Assembly (NCBI GenBank): GCA_030747125.1 | Contig: JASLLI010000003.1 | Location: forward strand, 1 to 41,668 | Source of the DNA: Fidelibacterota bacterium | Lineage (GTDB): Bacteria; Fidelibacterota; Marinisomatia; SCGC-AAA003-L08; D37C17 | DNA: 41,668 nt | Direction: 5' to 3' | Shown here: positions 1 to 9,169 of the stretch, piece by piece | How the letters are laid out: each line of letters begins with the position of its first letter | Numbering within the stretch: the first letter of the stretch is position 1 | Made by a program: the position numbers and the translations under genes | Notes under the pieces: model-generated | Database searches by the model: none | What the model was told of the DNA's origin: nothing | What the model saw: the letters and a program-made list of their open reading frames with translations, nothing else

Positions 1-18
1 TGATGGATATAAATTATT

Positions 19-705
19 GTGAAATCATATGTTTCCATACATGATGTTTCTCCACAAAATCTAAAGTATATTCCGAAAATAATTGAGACTCTTCGTTATC
101 AATTTAAAATAAAAAATTTTTGCATACTTGTTATTCCAGGATTAAATTGGAATAATACTCAAATTGAAACATTGAAATCATGGCAAAATAGTGGCATTCA
201 AATTGCAGCCCATGGCTGGCGACATAAGGCTAAAGACAAAAAATCTTTGTATCATAAAATTCATAGTATGATAATAAGTGCCAATTGCGCTGAGCATCTA
301 TCCAAGGACAAACAAGAAATTATTCAAATAATAACAGACTCTTTTAATTGGTTCGTGGATAATGGTTTGAAAAAACCAATACTCTATGTTCCACCCGCTT
401 GGGCATTGGGAAAAATAACTAAAGAAGATTTAAATCAATTAAGCTTCACACTCTATGAGTGTACAACAGGGATGTTCTATAAAGAAAAATATTGTTTCTT
501 ACCTTTGCTTGGGTTTGAGGAAAAAACTTTTTGTGGATCAATAATCCGCCAATTTTTTAATGCATTAAATTTTATTTTGGCAAAATTTACCGGAATCATT
601 CGAATTGCTATTCATCCCAATGATTTTAATTTATATTTAAAAAAAGATCTTGAGAGATATCTCTATAAATGTAGAGAGCTTGTATTGTTACATGAATTAA
701 GATAA
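19..705 (+). CDS. Polysaccharide deacetylase-like protein (DUF2334-type)
   Basis: 228 aa ORF, GTG start; N-term 'YVSIHDVSPQN', 'QIAAHGWRHK' and C-term 'IAIHPND' match the NodB-like deacetylase (DUF2334) pattern. Confidence 0.7.
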   Translation: MKSYVSIHDVSPQNLKYIPKIIETLRYQFKIKNFCILVIPGLNWNNTQIETLKSWQNSGIQIAAHGWRHKAKDKKSLYHKIHSMIISANCAEHLSKDKQEIIQIITDSFNWFVDNGLKKPILYVPPAWALGKITKEDLNQLSFTLYECTTGMFYKEKYCFLPLLGFEEKTFCGSIIRQFFNALNFILAKFTGIIRIAIHPNDFNLYLKKDLERYLYKCRELVLLHELR

Positions 706-1770
706 ATACTTACTTAATATTAAATGAAAATGATGAATTCCTTTTTCATGTTCAGGAGAATATCTCCCTTTACTATAAAATCTTGATTTAATTCCTTTTT
801 GAACCCTTAATACCACATCTTGATCTTCAAGCTCCACTTTTCCGATGGCGGAATCACCTTCTTTGGGCTGCTTTTTAGATTTAATAGGAAAGGATAAAAA
901 TCGGATCCGAGTCTGTCCAAGTGTTATTGGTTCAATAATATTAATTGACAGTCCCCACTCATAAAAGTTTAACATGAGGTTGGGAAAAATCCAATAATAT
1001 AATCCATAGATATTTCTATTTGGAGATTCAGGGTTTTTTAATATGGCGATTTCTTTTTTCCCTTCTCCAATCTGTAAAACACTCTGATCTAAAAGTATAG
1101 TTTCATAAGAACCCAACTCAAGCTCCTTTGCTAACCCTTTATGTACAAAAGGCACATGAAACCCCTCCAGATAATTTTCGCAATAAAGAGCCCAATGAGC
1201 ATCAATGACCCATTCAGCATCACTTGTTTCATCATGTTGTAACTCAGCGAAAGGGAATGCAGGTATTCTATTTTGAATATCTTCTAAAGCTGAATTGATA
1301 TTTATTCCTCCTTCCAGGGAAACAAAGATAAAGTTCTTCCATGTTTGTATAGGAATTCGAGTTAAATCATCAGACGGAGCAGGAAAGTTTTCTACCTTTT
1401 CAAATCCAGGCATAGAATAAAATTTTCCATCTAATGAAAATTTTCTTCCATGATATTTGCAGTGTAGGTTTTTTCCATTACAAATTGTGGTTGTTGCTAA
1501 GTGTGCGCGATGAGTACAGACATTTGACAGGCAGCTAATGTCATTTTTTTCTTTTGTTAATACCAGAGGTTCGTTTATGATTCCTCGTAAAAAAGAGAAA
1601 GGAAAAATATTATTTTTTTCCAATGCATCAACTTCTGTAATTAACTGCCATGATTGAGCAAAAATTTTATCTTTTGCTATTTCAAAAGCCAATTTATTCA
1701 GATAAAACTCTGCAGGCAAAGTATCAGCCTGAGTAATATTTTTGTTTAATTCTAAATTTGGAATGACCAT
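697..1770 (-). CDS. Rieske non-heme iron oxygenase, alpha subunit (choline/carnitine monooxygenase-like clade)
   Basis: Rieske motif 'CTHR...CKYHG' and mononuclear iron motif 'NYLEGFHVPFVH'; C-term 'DQDVVLRVQKGIKSRFYSKGRYSPEHE' typical of ring-hydroxylating oxygenase alpha subunits. Confidence 0.88.
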   Translation of the reverse strand: MVIPNLELNKNITQADTLPAEFYLNKLAFEIAKDKIFAQSWQLITEVDALEKNNIFPFSFLRGIINEPLVLTKEKNDISCLSNVCTHRAHLATTTICNGKNLHCKYHGRKFSLDGKFYSMPGFEKVENFPAPSDDLTRIPIQTWKNFIFVSLEGGININSALEDIQNRIPAFPFAELQHDETSDAEWVIDAHWALYCENYLEGFHVPFVHKGLAKELELGSYETILLDQSVLQIGEGKKEIAILKNPESPNRNIYGLYYWIFPNLMLNFYEWGLSINIIEPITLGQTRIRFLSFPIKSKKQPKEGDSAIGKVELEDQDVVLRVQKGIKSRFYSKGRYSPEHEKGIHHFHLILSKYLS

Positions 1771-1856
1771 GAATTATATTTCAAAAAAAGGTTATTCTGC
1801 ATTGATCAGATCAGTGGAAAGTGAATACTGGCTCATTAAATTCTCCTAAAGAGAAA

Positions 1857-3503
1857 TTATGATTCCATTAAACGGTTTCTCACTACCTGCAAAGCTTGAT
1901 CTTTTGAAATTCGTTCCTGGTGCATGGTGTCTCTGTCACGGATGGTAACGGTGCCATCCTCTTTTGTTTGTCCATCTACTGTAATACAGTAGGGTGTTCC
2001 GGCTTCGTCATGGCGACGGTAACGCTTCCCTATTGAATGCTGTTCATCATACCGCGTATTTATTCCAGCTTTGAAAAAATCAGAGACTATTTCCCGGGCT
2101 ATTTCCGGCAGCCCTTCTTTTTTTACCAGGGGCAAAACAGCTGCCTTCATGGGAGCGAGTCTTGGATGCAATTTCATCACCACTCTGCTGCTTTCATTTC
2201 CTTCTGCATCAGGAACAGTCTCTTCATGATATGCATCCAGCAGATAAACGAGTAATCCTCTGGTAGCCCCTGCTGCCGGCTCGATCACAAATGGCGTGTA
2301 CCGCCAGCCATTCTTACCCGTCTCCGGGTCTTGTTTCTGTTGATCAAAAAAGCTGAGTTTGGCACCTGAATGTTCAGCATGTTTCTTTAAGTCATAATCT
2401 GTTCTACTGGCAACACCCTCCAATTCATCAAAGCCCCAGGGGTACTCATATTCGATGTCGTAACAGGCATCTGCATAATGTGCAAGTTCATCTTTTTCGT
2501 GAGAACGGTATCTGAATTTATCCGGATTGTTGGCAAAGCTCTGCCACCATTCCATACGCTTATCCCGCCAATATTCCAGCCAATCTTTCTGTGTGCCAGG
2601 CTCTACAAAATATTCCATTTCCATTTGCTCAAACTCACACGAGCGAAAGATAAAATGTTCAACTGTCACTTCGTTTCGAAAGCTTTTACCCATCTGGGCA
2701 ATACCAAAAGGTATTTTCATGCTCATTGATTGTTGGCAATTTAAAAATTGGACAAACATAGCCTGAGCTGTTTCAGGTCGGAGATATACGGCTGATTTTT
2801 TTACGATATCCTCAATTCCTTTTCGTATTTCTTTTCCATCCTTTTCCTGGTTTTTTTCTACATAGGAGGTAATTTCTCCAAGTACATCTACAGGACCTAT
2901 CTGACTTCGGAACATAAGATTAAACTGACGCTCATCACTAAGAAAAGGACTCCCAAAAGTGGGACTCACATAACCGGAATAGGAAAATGTTTCTTTTGCA
3001 GAATCGCTGTCTTTATCAAAAAATCCAAAGGAGTTATCATCAATAGCTTTCAGACCTTCAAGAATTTTGCCTTTTCTGCGCAGCTCAATGTTAAACCGTT
3101 TTAATATAGCAGCTTGATAATCCTTTGCCTGTCCCTTGTCAGTACAAGTAATGGGCAGCTCATCTCCCGGTTGTGGTCTGGGGGCTTTGTCTGCCCGGAA
3201 GCGTTCCTTGCTAATAAGGCAGTCAACTAACGGATCAGAAAATCCAGCCAAATGTCCAGAGGCTTGCCAGACTTTGGAGTGCATAATGATGGATGCATCA
3301 ATTCCGGTGACATCTTCTCTTTCATGAACCATGGAGCGCCACCATTCATTCATTAAATTTCGTTTCAACTCTACACCAAGAGGCCCGTAGTCATAAGCGG
3401 ATTTAAGACCACCGTATATCTCGCTGCTTTGAAATACAAATCCCCTTTGTTTAGAAAGGGATATAACTTTATCCATAAGGGATAATTCGTTATTGTTACC
3501 CAT
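1857..3503 (-). CDS. glyS: Glycyl-tRNA synthetase (single-chain, alpha2 type)
   Basis: 'GFVFQSSEIYGGLKSAYDYGPLGVELK', 'SFRNEVTVEHFIFRSCEFEQMEMEYFV', C-term anticodon-binding domain. Confidence 0.96.
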   Translation of the reverse strand: MGNNNELSLMDKVISLSKQRGFVFQSSEIYGGLKSAYDYGPLGVELKRNLMNEWWRSMVHEREDVTGIDASIIMHSKVWQASGHLAGFSDPLVDCLISKERFRADKAPRPQPGDELPITCTDKGQAKDYQAAILKRFNIELRRKGKILEGLKAIDDNSFGFFDKDSDSAKETFSYSGYVSPTFGSPFLSDERQFNLMFRSQIGPVDVLGEITSYVEKNQEKDGKEIRKGIEDIVKKSAVYLRPETAQAMFVQFLNCQQSMSMKIPFGIAQMGKSFRNEVTVEHFIFRSCEFEQMEMEYFVEPGTQKDWLEYWRDKRMEWWQSFANNPDKFRYRSHEKDELAHYADACYDIEYEYPWGFDELEGVASRTDYDLKKHAEHSGAKLSFFDQQKQDPETGKNGWRYTPFVIEPAAGATRGLLVYLLDAYHEETVPDAEGNESSRVVMKLHPRLAPMKAAVLPLVKKEGLPEIAREIVSDFFKAGINTRYDEQHSIGKRYRRHDEAGTPYCITVDGQTKEDGTVTIRDRDTMHQERISKDQALQVVRNRLMES

Positions 3504-3558
3504 AGTAACCCTTATTGTTAAATTATTTTAGTAAAGATGAAGGGGAAAGTTAAAGCTG

Positions 3559-6060
3559 TTACGATCTTTTCTTGAATCGTCTTTTGGATGGACCTTTGGC
3601 TTTTTTTTCTGCAATGAGTTGTAGAGCTGCTTCTAAAGTAAATTCATCTGTGTTGGTGGCTTTAGGGAGAGTAGCATTGATTTTCCCGTTGGTAACATAC
3701 ATGCCGTATCTGCCGTCTTTAATTTCAATAGCTGCTTTAGTTTCAGGGTCAATACCTAATTCTTTGATAACGGAAGGCTTTCCCCGGTTGCCTTTAGTAG
3801 CAAGAATTTCCAAAGCCCGCTCTAACTTCAGATCCACCAATGTATCAGGAAGATTTACAGATCGGGATTCTTTACCGCAACGAATATAGGGCCCATAACG
3901 GCCAATATCAGCTGTGATCACATCCCCTGATTCAGGGTGGCTGCCCAACTCCTTTGGAAGGGTAATGATGAATTGAGCCGTTTCAGGAGTTACATCCTCA
4001 GGAGTCATACCCGGCAGAAGGGATTTCATTTTATCGCCGCAATGCAGGTAAGGACCAAAGCGACCGTCTTTTAGTACTACTACATCACCAGACTCCGGAT
4101 GTGTAGTAATTTCTTTAGGCCCTTCTGCCTTTTTCTTTAGGGCAGTTTCCGCTTCTCCAATGTTTAATTCTGAGGGGATGGCGTCATCCGGTAGCGTGGT
4201 ATTGGTTTCTCCATCCTGCAAATAGACTCCATAACGACCAATGCGCACTTCAATTTCATTCCCGCCTTCTTTTTCAAGTTTTAAAATAGTGCGGGAGCTG
4301 TTCTTATCAAATTCAGAGTCTAATAAAATCTGAAGTCCCGGGGTTCCATTTTCACCGAAGTAGAAGTGATCTAAAAATTCTTCAGACTTCAATTCACTAC
4401 GGGAGATAGCATCCAGGGTATCCTCTAATTTTGCAGTGAATTGCAGGTTGACCAAATCTTTAAAATACCGCTCTAAAAATTGAACCACAGCATAGGCAGT
4501 AAATGTGGGAATGAGGGCATTACTCACCTTGCGTACATACCCGCGTCGTTGAATATTTCCCATAATAGTGGCATAGGTTGATGGTCTGCCAATACCCAAT
4601 GCTTCCAACTCTTTCACCAAAGACGCTTCCGTAAAACGAGGTGCCGGCTTAGTGAAATGCTGGATTGGAGTGAATGCATTGCCGGAAAGGGATTGACCCT
4701 CCTGAAGAGGCGGCAGAACCCTTTCTTTATCATCCCTGTCTTTTTTGGGGTCATCTATGTCTTCCACATATACTTTTAAAAATCCGGGAAACTCAATCAC
4801 CTTACCATTGGCTGTGAAACGGGCATTTCCATTGGAGATATCCACAGCAGTTTTTTGGAGTTTTGCTGATTTCATCTGACTGGCAAGAGTTCGTTTCCAG
4901 ATGAGATTATATAATTTGTATTCTGCTGGTTCCAGCTTTGATTTTTCTTCTTCAGGATGTTTAAAAACAGAACCAGCCGGGCGGATAGCTTCATGAGCTT
5001 CCTGTGCGTTTTTCACTTTGCTTTTATATAGACGGGGTTTTTCAGGTAAATACTCTTCTCCGAATAAATCTTTAATAGCATTTCGCGAACCGTTGAGAGC
5101 CTCTTCAGACAAGCTGACGGAATCTGTCCGCATATAGGTGATATACCCTTCTTCATAGAGTTTCTGTGCGGTGCGCATAACCTGCTGTGAAGACATATTC
5201 AGTTTACGAATACCCTCCTGCTGCAGTGTGGAAGTAATGAAAGGAGCATAGGGATTTTGAGTTGCAGGTTTCTGTTCAACTCTGGTGACTTTCCAATCTG
5301 AATTGAAAAATTCATCTGCTAGTTTCTGTGCAGTTTCCTGATTTAGGGAAAGTATATTATCTTTGAGAAGCTTTCCTGTATGTTTATCAAAGTCCTTACC
5401 CACTGCAATTTTCTTACCGTCATATTCGCGTAAGTTTGCTTCGCATATTTCCTTTTCAGCACCAAATTCTGCTGTAATGCTCCAATATTCGGACTCAGTA
5501 AAAAGGGAGCGTTCTTTTTCTCTGTCCACAACAATTTTTATTGCGGGAGATTGTACTCTGCCGGCAGAGAGGCCCCCCTTAACATTAAACCAAAGTTTTT
5601 CAGAAACCTGGTATCCCCAGAGGCGGTCTAATATTCTTCGAGCTTCCTGTGCTGAGACCAGAGACTGATCAATAGAGCGTATATGTTCAAAAGATTCTTT
5701 AATGGCTGTCTGGGTAATTTCATGGAAGGCTAAACGCTTCACAGGAATCGAGGGTTTCAACAGTTCCACTAGATGCCAGGCAATGGCTTCTCCTTCTCTG
5801 TCTGGATCCGTTGCCAGATAAAGAGTTGAAACATTCTTCAGAAGTTTTTTCAATTGGGTGATTACCTTGGACTTATCAGCGGAAGCAACATAAGTTGGTT
5901 TGAAACCATTTTCCACATCCACACCCAGCTCATTTTTAGGTAGGTCGCGGATATGTCCCACTGAAGCTTCTATCTGATACTCATCGCCAAGAAATTTTTT
6001 CAGCGTCCTCGCCTTGGAGGGAGATTCTACAATGATCAAACGCTTAGATTCTGATGCCAT
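3559..6060 (-). CDS. topA: DNA topoisomerase I
   Basis: 'KRLIIVESPSKARTLKKFLG', active-site region 'GYITYMRTDS', C-terminal Toprim_C-type repeats. ORF is open to 6099, but the start at Met 6060 (MASESKRLIIVESPSK) fits the family better. Confidence 0.96.
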   Translation of the reverse strand: MASESKRLIIVESPSKARTLKKFLGDEYQIEASVGHIRDLPKNELGVDVENGFKPTYVASADKSKVITQLKKLLKNVSTLYLATDPDREGEAIAWHLVELLKPSIPVKRLAFHEITQTAIKESFEHIRSIDQSLVSAQEARRILDRLWGYQVSEKLWFNVKGGLSAGRVQSPAIKIVVDREKERSLFTESEYWSITAEFGAEKEICEANLREYDGKKIAVGKDFDKHTGKLLKDNILSLNQETAQKLADEFFNSDWKVTRVEQKPATQNPYAPFITSTLQQEGIRKLNMSSQQVMRTAQKLYEEGYITYMRTDSVSLSEEALNGSRNAIKDLFGEEYLPEKPRLYKSKVKNAQEAHEAIRPAGSVFKHPEEEKSKLEPAEYKLYNLIWKRTLASQMKSAKLQKTAVDISNGNARFTANGKVIEFPGFLKVYVEDIDDPKKDRDDKERVLPPLQEGQSLSGNAFTPIQHFTKPAPRFTEASLVKELEALGIGRPSTYATIMGNIQRRGYVRKVSNALIPTFTAYAVVQFLERYFKDLVNLQFTAKLEDTLDAISRSELKSEEFLDHFYFGENGTPGLQILLDSEFDKNSSRTILKLEKEGGNEIEVRIGRYGVYLQDGETNTTLPDDAIPSELNIGEAETALKKKAEGPKEITTHPESGDVVVLKDGRFGPYLHCGDKMKSLLPGMTPEDVTPETAQFIITLPKELGSHPESGDVITADIGRYGPYIRCGKESRSVNLPDTLVDLKLERALEILATKGNRGKPSVIKELGIDPETKAAIEIKDGRYGMYVTNGKINATLPKATNTDEFTLEAALQLIAEKKAKGPSKRRFKKRS

Positions 6061-6221
6061 AATAATAAAACTTACTACCTTAAGCAAGGTATGAAGCAAA
6101 TATAATTTTTATGAATTTCGGGTTTGGGAATTCAAATGATGAAGGTGTAAATACTACATTTTAATACCATTAAGAAACTTAGAGACTTTGAACTCAGGAA
6201 CTTCAACTTGTAAATTTCAGT

Positions 6222-7019
6222 ATGAAGCATTATGGCAATATACTCAAAATGAAAACTCATTTGGAATCACCGGTGCACTACGAACTACCCATAGGGAAAG
6301 ATTTAGTTTCAATGAATGGCCTTATTGGAAAATATATCATATTAACCTGGCAGCAAGTCATTCACTGTATTGCCTGTGGGCGGAAATCCAATAAAAGCTT
6401 TGCCCAGGGCTTTTGTTATCCCTGTTTTATTTCGGCGCCTGAAACTTCAGAGTGTATTCTCCGTCCTGAACTTTGCCAGGCACATGAAGGAGTCGCACGA
6501 GATATGGATTGGGCAGAAAAACATTGCCTTCAGGAACATTTTGTGTATTTGGCTATTTCCAGTGGAGTAAAAGTGGGGGTGACCAGGTCTTCTCAAATTC
6601 CTACCCGCTGGATAGATCAGGGTGCGTGGCAGGCAATCATGCTGGCTAAAACACCAAATCGCTACACAGCAGGACTTATAGAAGTTGCATTGAAACAGCA
6701 TATTTCAGACCGCACTCAATGGCAGAGAATGCTGAAAAATCAACTTATAGAAGGCGTGGATTTACAAGAAAAGAAACAGGAGATGATTGGTCATTTGTCC
6801 CCTGAGTTGCAACGGTATGAAAGTCAGGTAGAGAATATTACAGAGATATCCTTTCCTGTGAATGAGTATCCTGAAAAAGTGAAAAGCGTAGGGTTTGATA
6901 AATATGAAGAAATCAGCGGCAGGCTCTGGGGTATCAAAGGGCAGTACCTCATATTTGATGATGGCAGAGTGCTGAATATCCGTAAACATAATGGGTATTT
7001 GGTAGAGATGGAAGTATAG
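6222..7019 (+). CDS. DUF2797 domain-containing protein
   Basis: 'IHCIACGRKSNKSFAQGFCYPCF' cysteine cluster and 'GVKVGVTRSSQIPTRWIDQGAWQAI' are diagnostic of DUF2797. Confidence 0.88.
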   Translation: MKHYGNILKMKTHLESPVHYELPIGKDLVSMNGLIGKYIILTWQQVIHCIACGRKSNKSFAQGFCYPCFISAPETSECILRPELCQAHEGVARDMDWAEKHCLQEHFVYLAISSGVKVGVTRSSQIPTRWIDQGAWQAIMLAKTPNRYTAGLIEVALKQHISDRTQWQRMLKNQLIEGVDLQEKKQEMIGHLSPELQRYESQVENITEISFPVNEYPEKVKSVGFDKYEEISGRLWGIKGQYLIFDDGRVLNIRKHNGYLVEMEV

Positions 7020-7022
7020 GGT

Positions 7023-8093
7023 TTACAAAGTTTCACTAAAATCCATTGGGGTTAACTCCTGTTTATGAGGAGTTACCACATTAATATTTAAACTATTTAC
7101 TACTCCGATTGAAATTATTTCTAATATTACGGATAAATTTCTAAAAGTACTTTTCATTGATTTTGAATAAGGGCTTTTTCCTGAAACTGTATCTAATAAT
7201 CTACACCGTAATTCAATATCCCTGTCACTTATTGATAGAGAACTTTCTAAAACAAACTTTGAATTTAACTGATTAGCAATTTTTCGAGGTAGCTTTTCAT
7301 TAACATTTAATACATCGTTAATAGATGGTAGAATAATTTCACCACCACTATATGTAGAAATATTAATTATTAAATCTTCTGCAATCGAACGAATTATTTG
7401 ATTGTTAGCTTGTGCCGAAATTATTTCTGGAGGCATGATGGTTACAGAGGGAATATCTGAATTTATTGAATCTATGGAGTTAAAACTAAAATATTGAATT
7501 AATAAAATAATCATCATTATAGAAAAACCTAAACAACCTATAATGATTGCAGGGGATGTTCTTAATTTGAGTTTTGACTTTGAAGGAAGTCCATGTGATG
7601 CAATAGTAAATAATTTTAGTTTCATTGGGATCCCTTTTAATTTAGGTCTACCAATAAAATTGAATTTGTAATCAGGCAAACTGGAAATATTTTGTTGAAT
7701 TTTTTCAGATATTGCAATACCACCAATCGGTGAATATGGCACAATTCTGGAAGTTATATTTACATCATCACCCAATACATCTCCATTTTTTAATGTTATT
7801 TCTCCTTCATGAATTCCAATTCGTAAATTTAATTCTTCAATTTTACGAATTGACTCTTGGATATTAACACCACATTGTACTGCTTCGGTAACTGTTGAAA
7901 ATGATAATAATAACCCATCCCCCATTTCTTTATGAATAGTGCCATTAAATTTGGAAATGATAGGAGAAATAAGTTCTCGGTGTAAATCTATTAAAGCTAT
8001 TGCTTTCGATTCATCTTTTGCAGACATTGAAGTATATCCTACAATATCTGTGAACATGATGGCTGCAAGCTTTCTTTTTATAGCAGTTGGCAC
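7023..8093 (-). CDS. Class III adenylate/guanylate cyclase domain protein with one transmembrane helix and an extracytoplasmic domain
   Basis: 'AAIMFTDIVGYTSMSAKDE', 'KEMGDGLLLSF', 'LRIGIHEGEI', 'GDDVNITSRI' cyclase motifs; TM 'IIIGCLGFSIMMIILLIQYF'. Confidence 0.88.
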   Translation of the reverse strand: MPTAIKRKLAAIMFTDIVGYTSMSAKDESKAIALIDLHRELISPIISKFNGTIHKEMGDGLLLSFSTVTEAVQCGVNIQESIRKIEELNLRIGIHEGEITLKNGDVLGDDVNITSRIVPYSPIGGIAISEKIQQNISSLPDYKFNFIGRPKLKGIPMKLKLFTIASHGLPSKSKLKLRTSPAIIIGCLGFSIMMIILLIQYFSFNSIDSINSDIPSVTIMPPEIISAQANNQIIRSIAEDLIINISTYSGGEIILPSINDVLNVNEKLPRKIANQLNSKFVLESSLSISDRDIELRCRLLDTVSGKSPYSKSMKSTFRNLSVILEIISIGVVNSLNINVVTPHKQELTPMDFSETL

Positions 8094-8168
8094 GGGTGAA
8101 TTTAGTATTTTTAATTCGCATCAAGAAATTGAAAATTACCCAATCTAATTTACAGGAAATTTACTATT

Positions 8169-9059
8169 TTGAAAATTTTTATAACCTCTCTCCCTGAAAA
8201 CAACTGGTGGGGAAATGGTACACCCCAATATGCAGATAATCCTGCAATGATTGAAGGGACCCTGCCAAATCAACACATCCTGACACAGGAATGGACTCAG
8301 CTTAAGCAGACACTTACTCATTCTGGCGTAGAAGTTGAAGTAGTTCCCTTCCCTCCAATTTTGGATGGGGATGATTCTGCCAATTGGAAACATGACTATG
8401 TATTCTTCCGGGATTTATATGTTACTAATCTAAATGGAGAAGCCGTACTGGCACGCTTTCGTGAAAAGGAGCGCCAGGCTGAAGTAGAGGTAGTGAAGGG
8501 ATATTTATCCGAGAAGAATCAATTGACCATTCACCAACTACCTGAAGATTCTGAATGCTATATGGAGGGAGGTGAGTTATACTATTGTCCCTTGGAAAAA
8601 ATTCTTTTTGCCGGAGAGTCTCGTAACAGTAAAAAAGGGAATGAACTCACAGCAGATTTTCTGCAGACAGATGAATTAATCGTTTTAAAATCTAAAGGAT
8701 TTCATTTAGATACAGTATTTACTCCCGTTTTGGATTCCACCGGCAGTCTCTGTGCCTGTATTGTGTGCATGGAATTAATGGAGGCTGAATCTGCGAAAAG
8801 ATTGAAAGATTTTTGTCAACAACAGATTATTGAATTACTTACCGTTCATCCGGATGAAGCCATCGGCAGTAATGGTGTGTTGGGGAGTTTTGCAGTGAAT
8901 TGCTTACCTTTGCCAGGCATGCTGATTGGCTGTGCTCCATTTAAAAATGATGCTATAAATGCTGGTCTAAAAAATCATGGAGTACAGCATGTTATAACTC
9001 CTCTCACCCAGTTTAGACTTAGCGGGGGGTCGGTCCACTGTCTCACGAATGAGCTTTAA
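8169..9059 (+). CDS. Amidinotransferase-superfamily hydrolase (dimethylarginine dimethylaminohydrolase-like)
   Basis: TTG start; 'DYVFFRDLYVTN', 'YMEGGELYY', 'GFHLDTVFTPVLD' (catalytic His region), C-term 'LSGGSVHCLTNEL' (catalytic Cys). Confidence 0.82.
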   Translation: MKIFITSLPENNWWGNGTPQYADNPAMIEGTLPNQHILTQEWTQLKQTLTHSGVEVEVVPFPPILDGDDSANWKHDYVFFRDLYVTNLNGEAVLARFREKERQAEVEVVKGYLSEKNQLTIHQLPEDSECYMEGGELYYCPLEKILFAGESRNSKKGNELTADFLQTDELIVLKSKGFHLDTVFTPVLDSTGSLCACIVCMELMEAESAKRLKDFCQQQIIELLTVHPDEAIGSNGVLGSFAVNCLPLPGMLIGCAPFKNDAINAGLKNHGVQHVITPLTQFRLSGGSVHCLTNEL

Positions 9060-9169
9060 AAATATTATATTTCTCTTTTATATTCTGTCTGAAGTTAAAA
9101 CTAAAAGGGAGCTTAGGAAAGGTGCATTTGTTCCAAAAAACCAGTTGTTGTAAAATTCATCTCCTATAA

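Noticed and set aside
2037-2766. Several 60-140 aa ORFs on the strand opposite to long genes (e.g. 2037-2255, 2478-2729, 3572-3889, 9547-9825, 12424-12783, 20894-21265, 25608-25955, 28141-28524)
   Set aside because: They lie antisense inside confidently identified genes and have no recognisable domain or plausible start context; treated as spurious.
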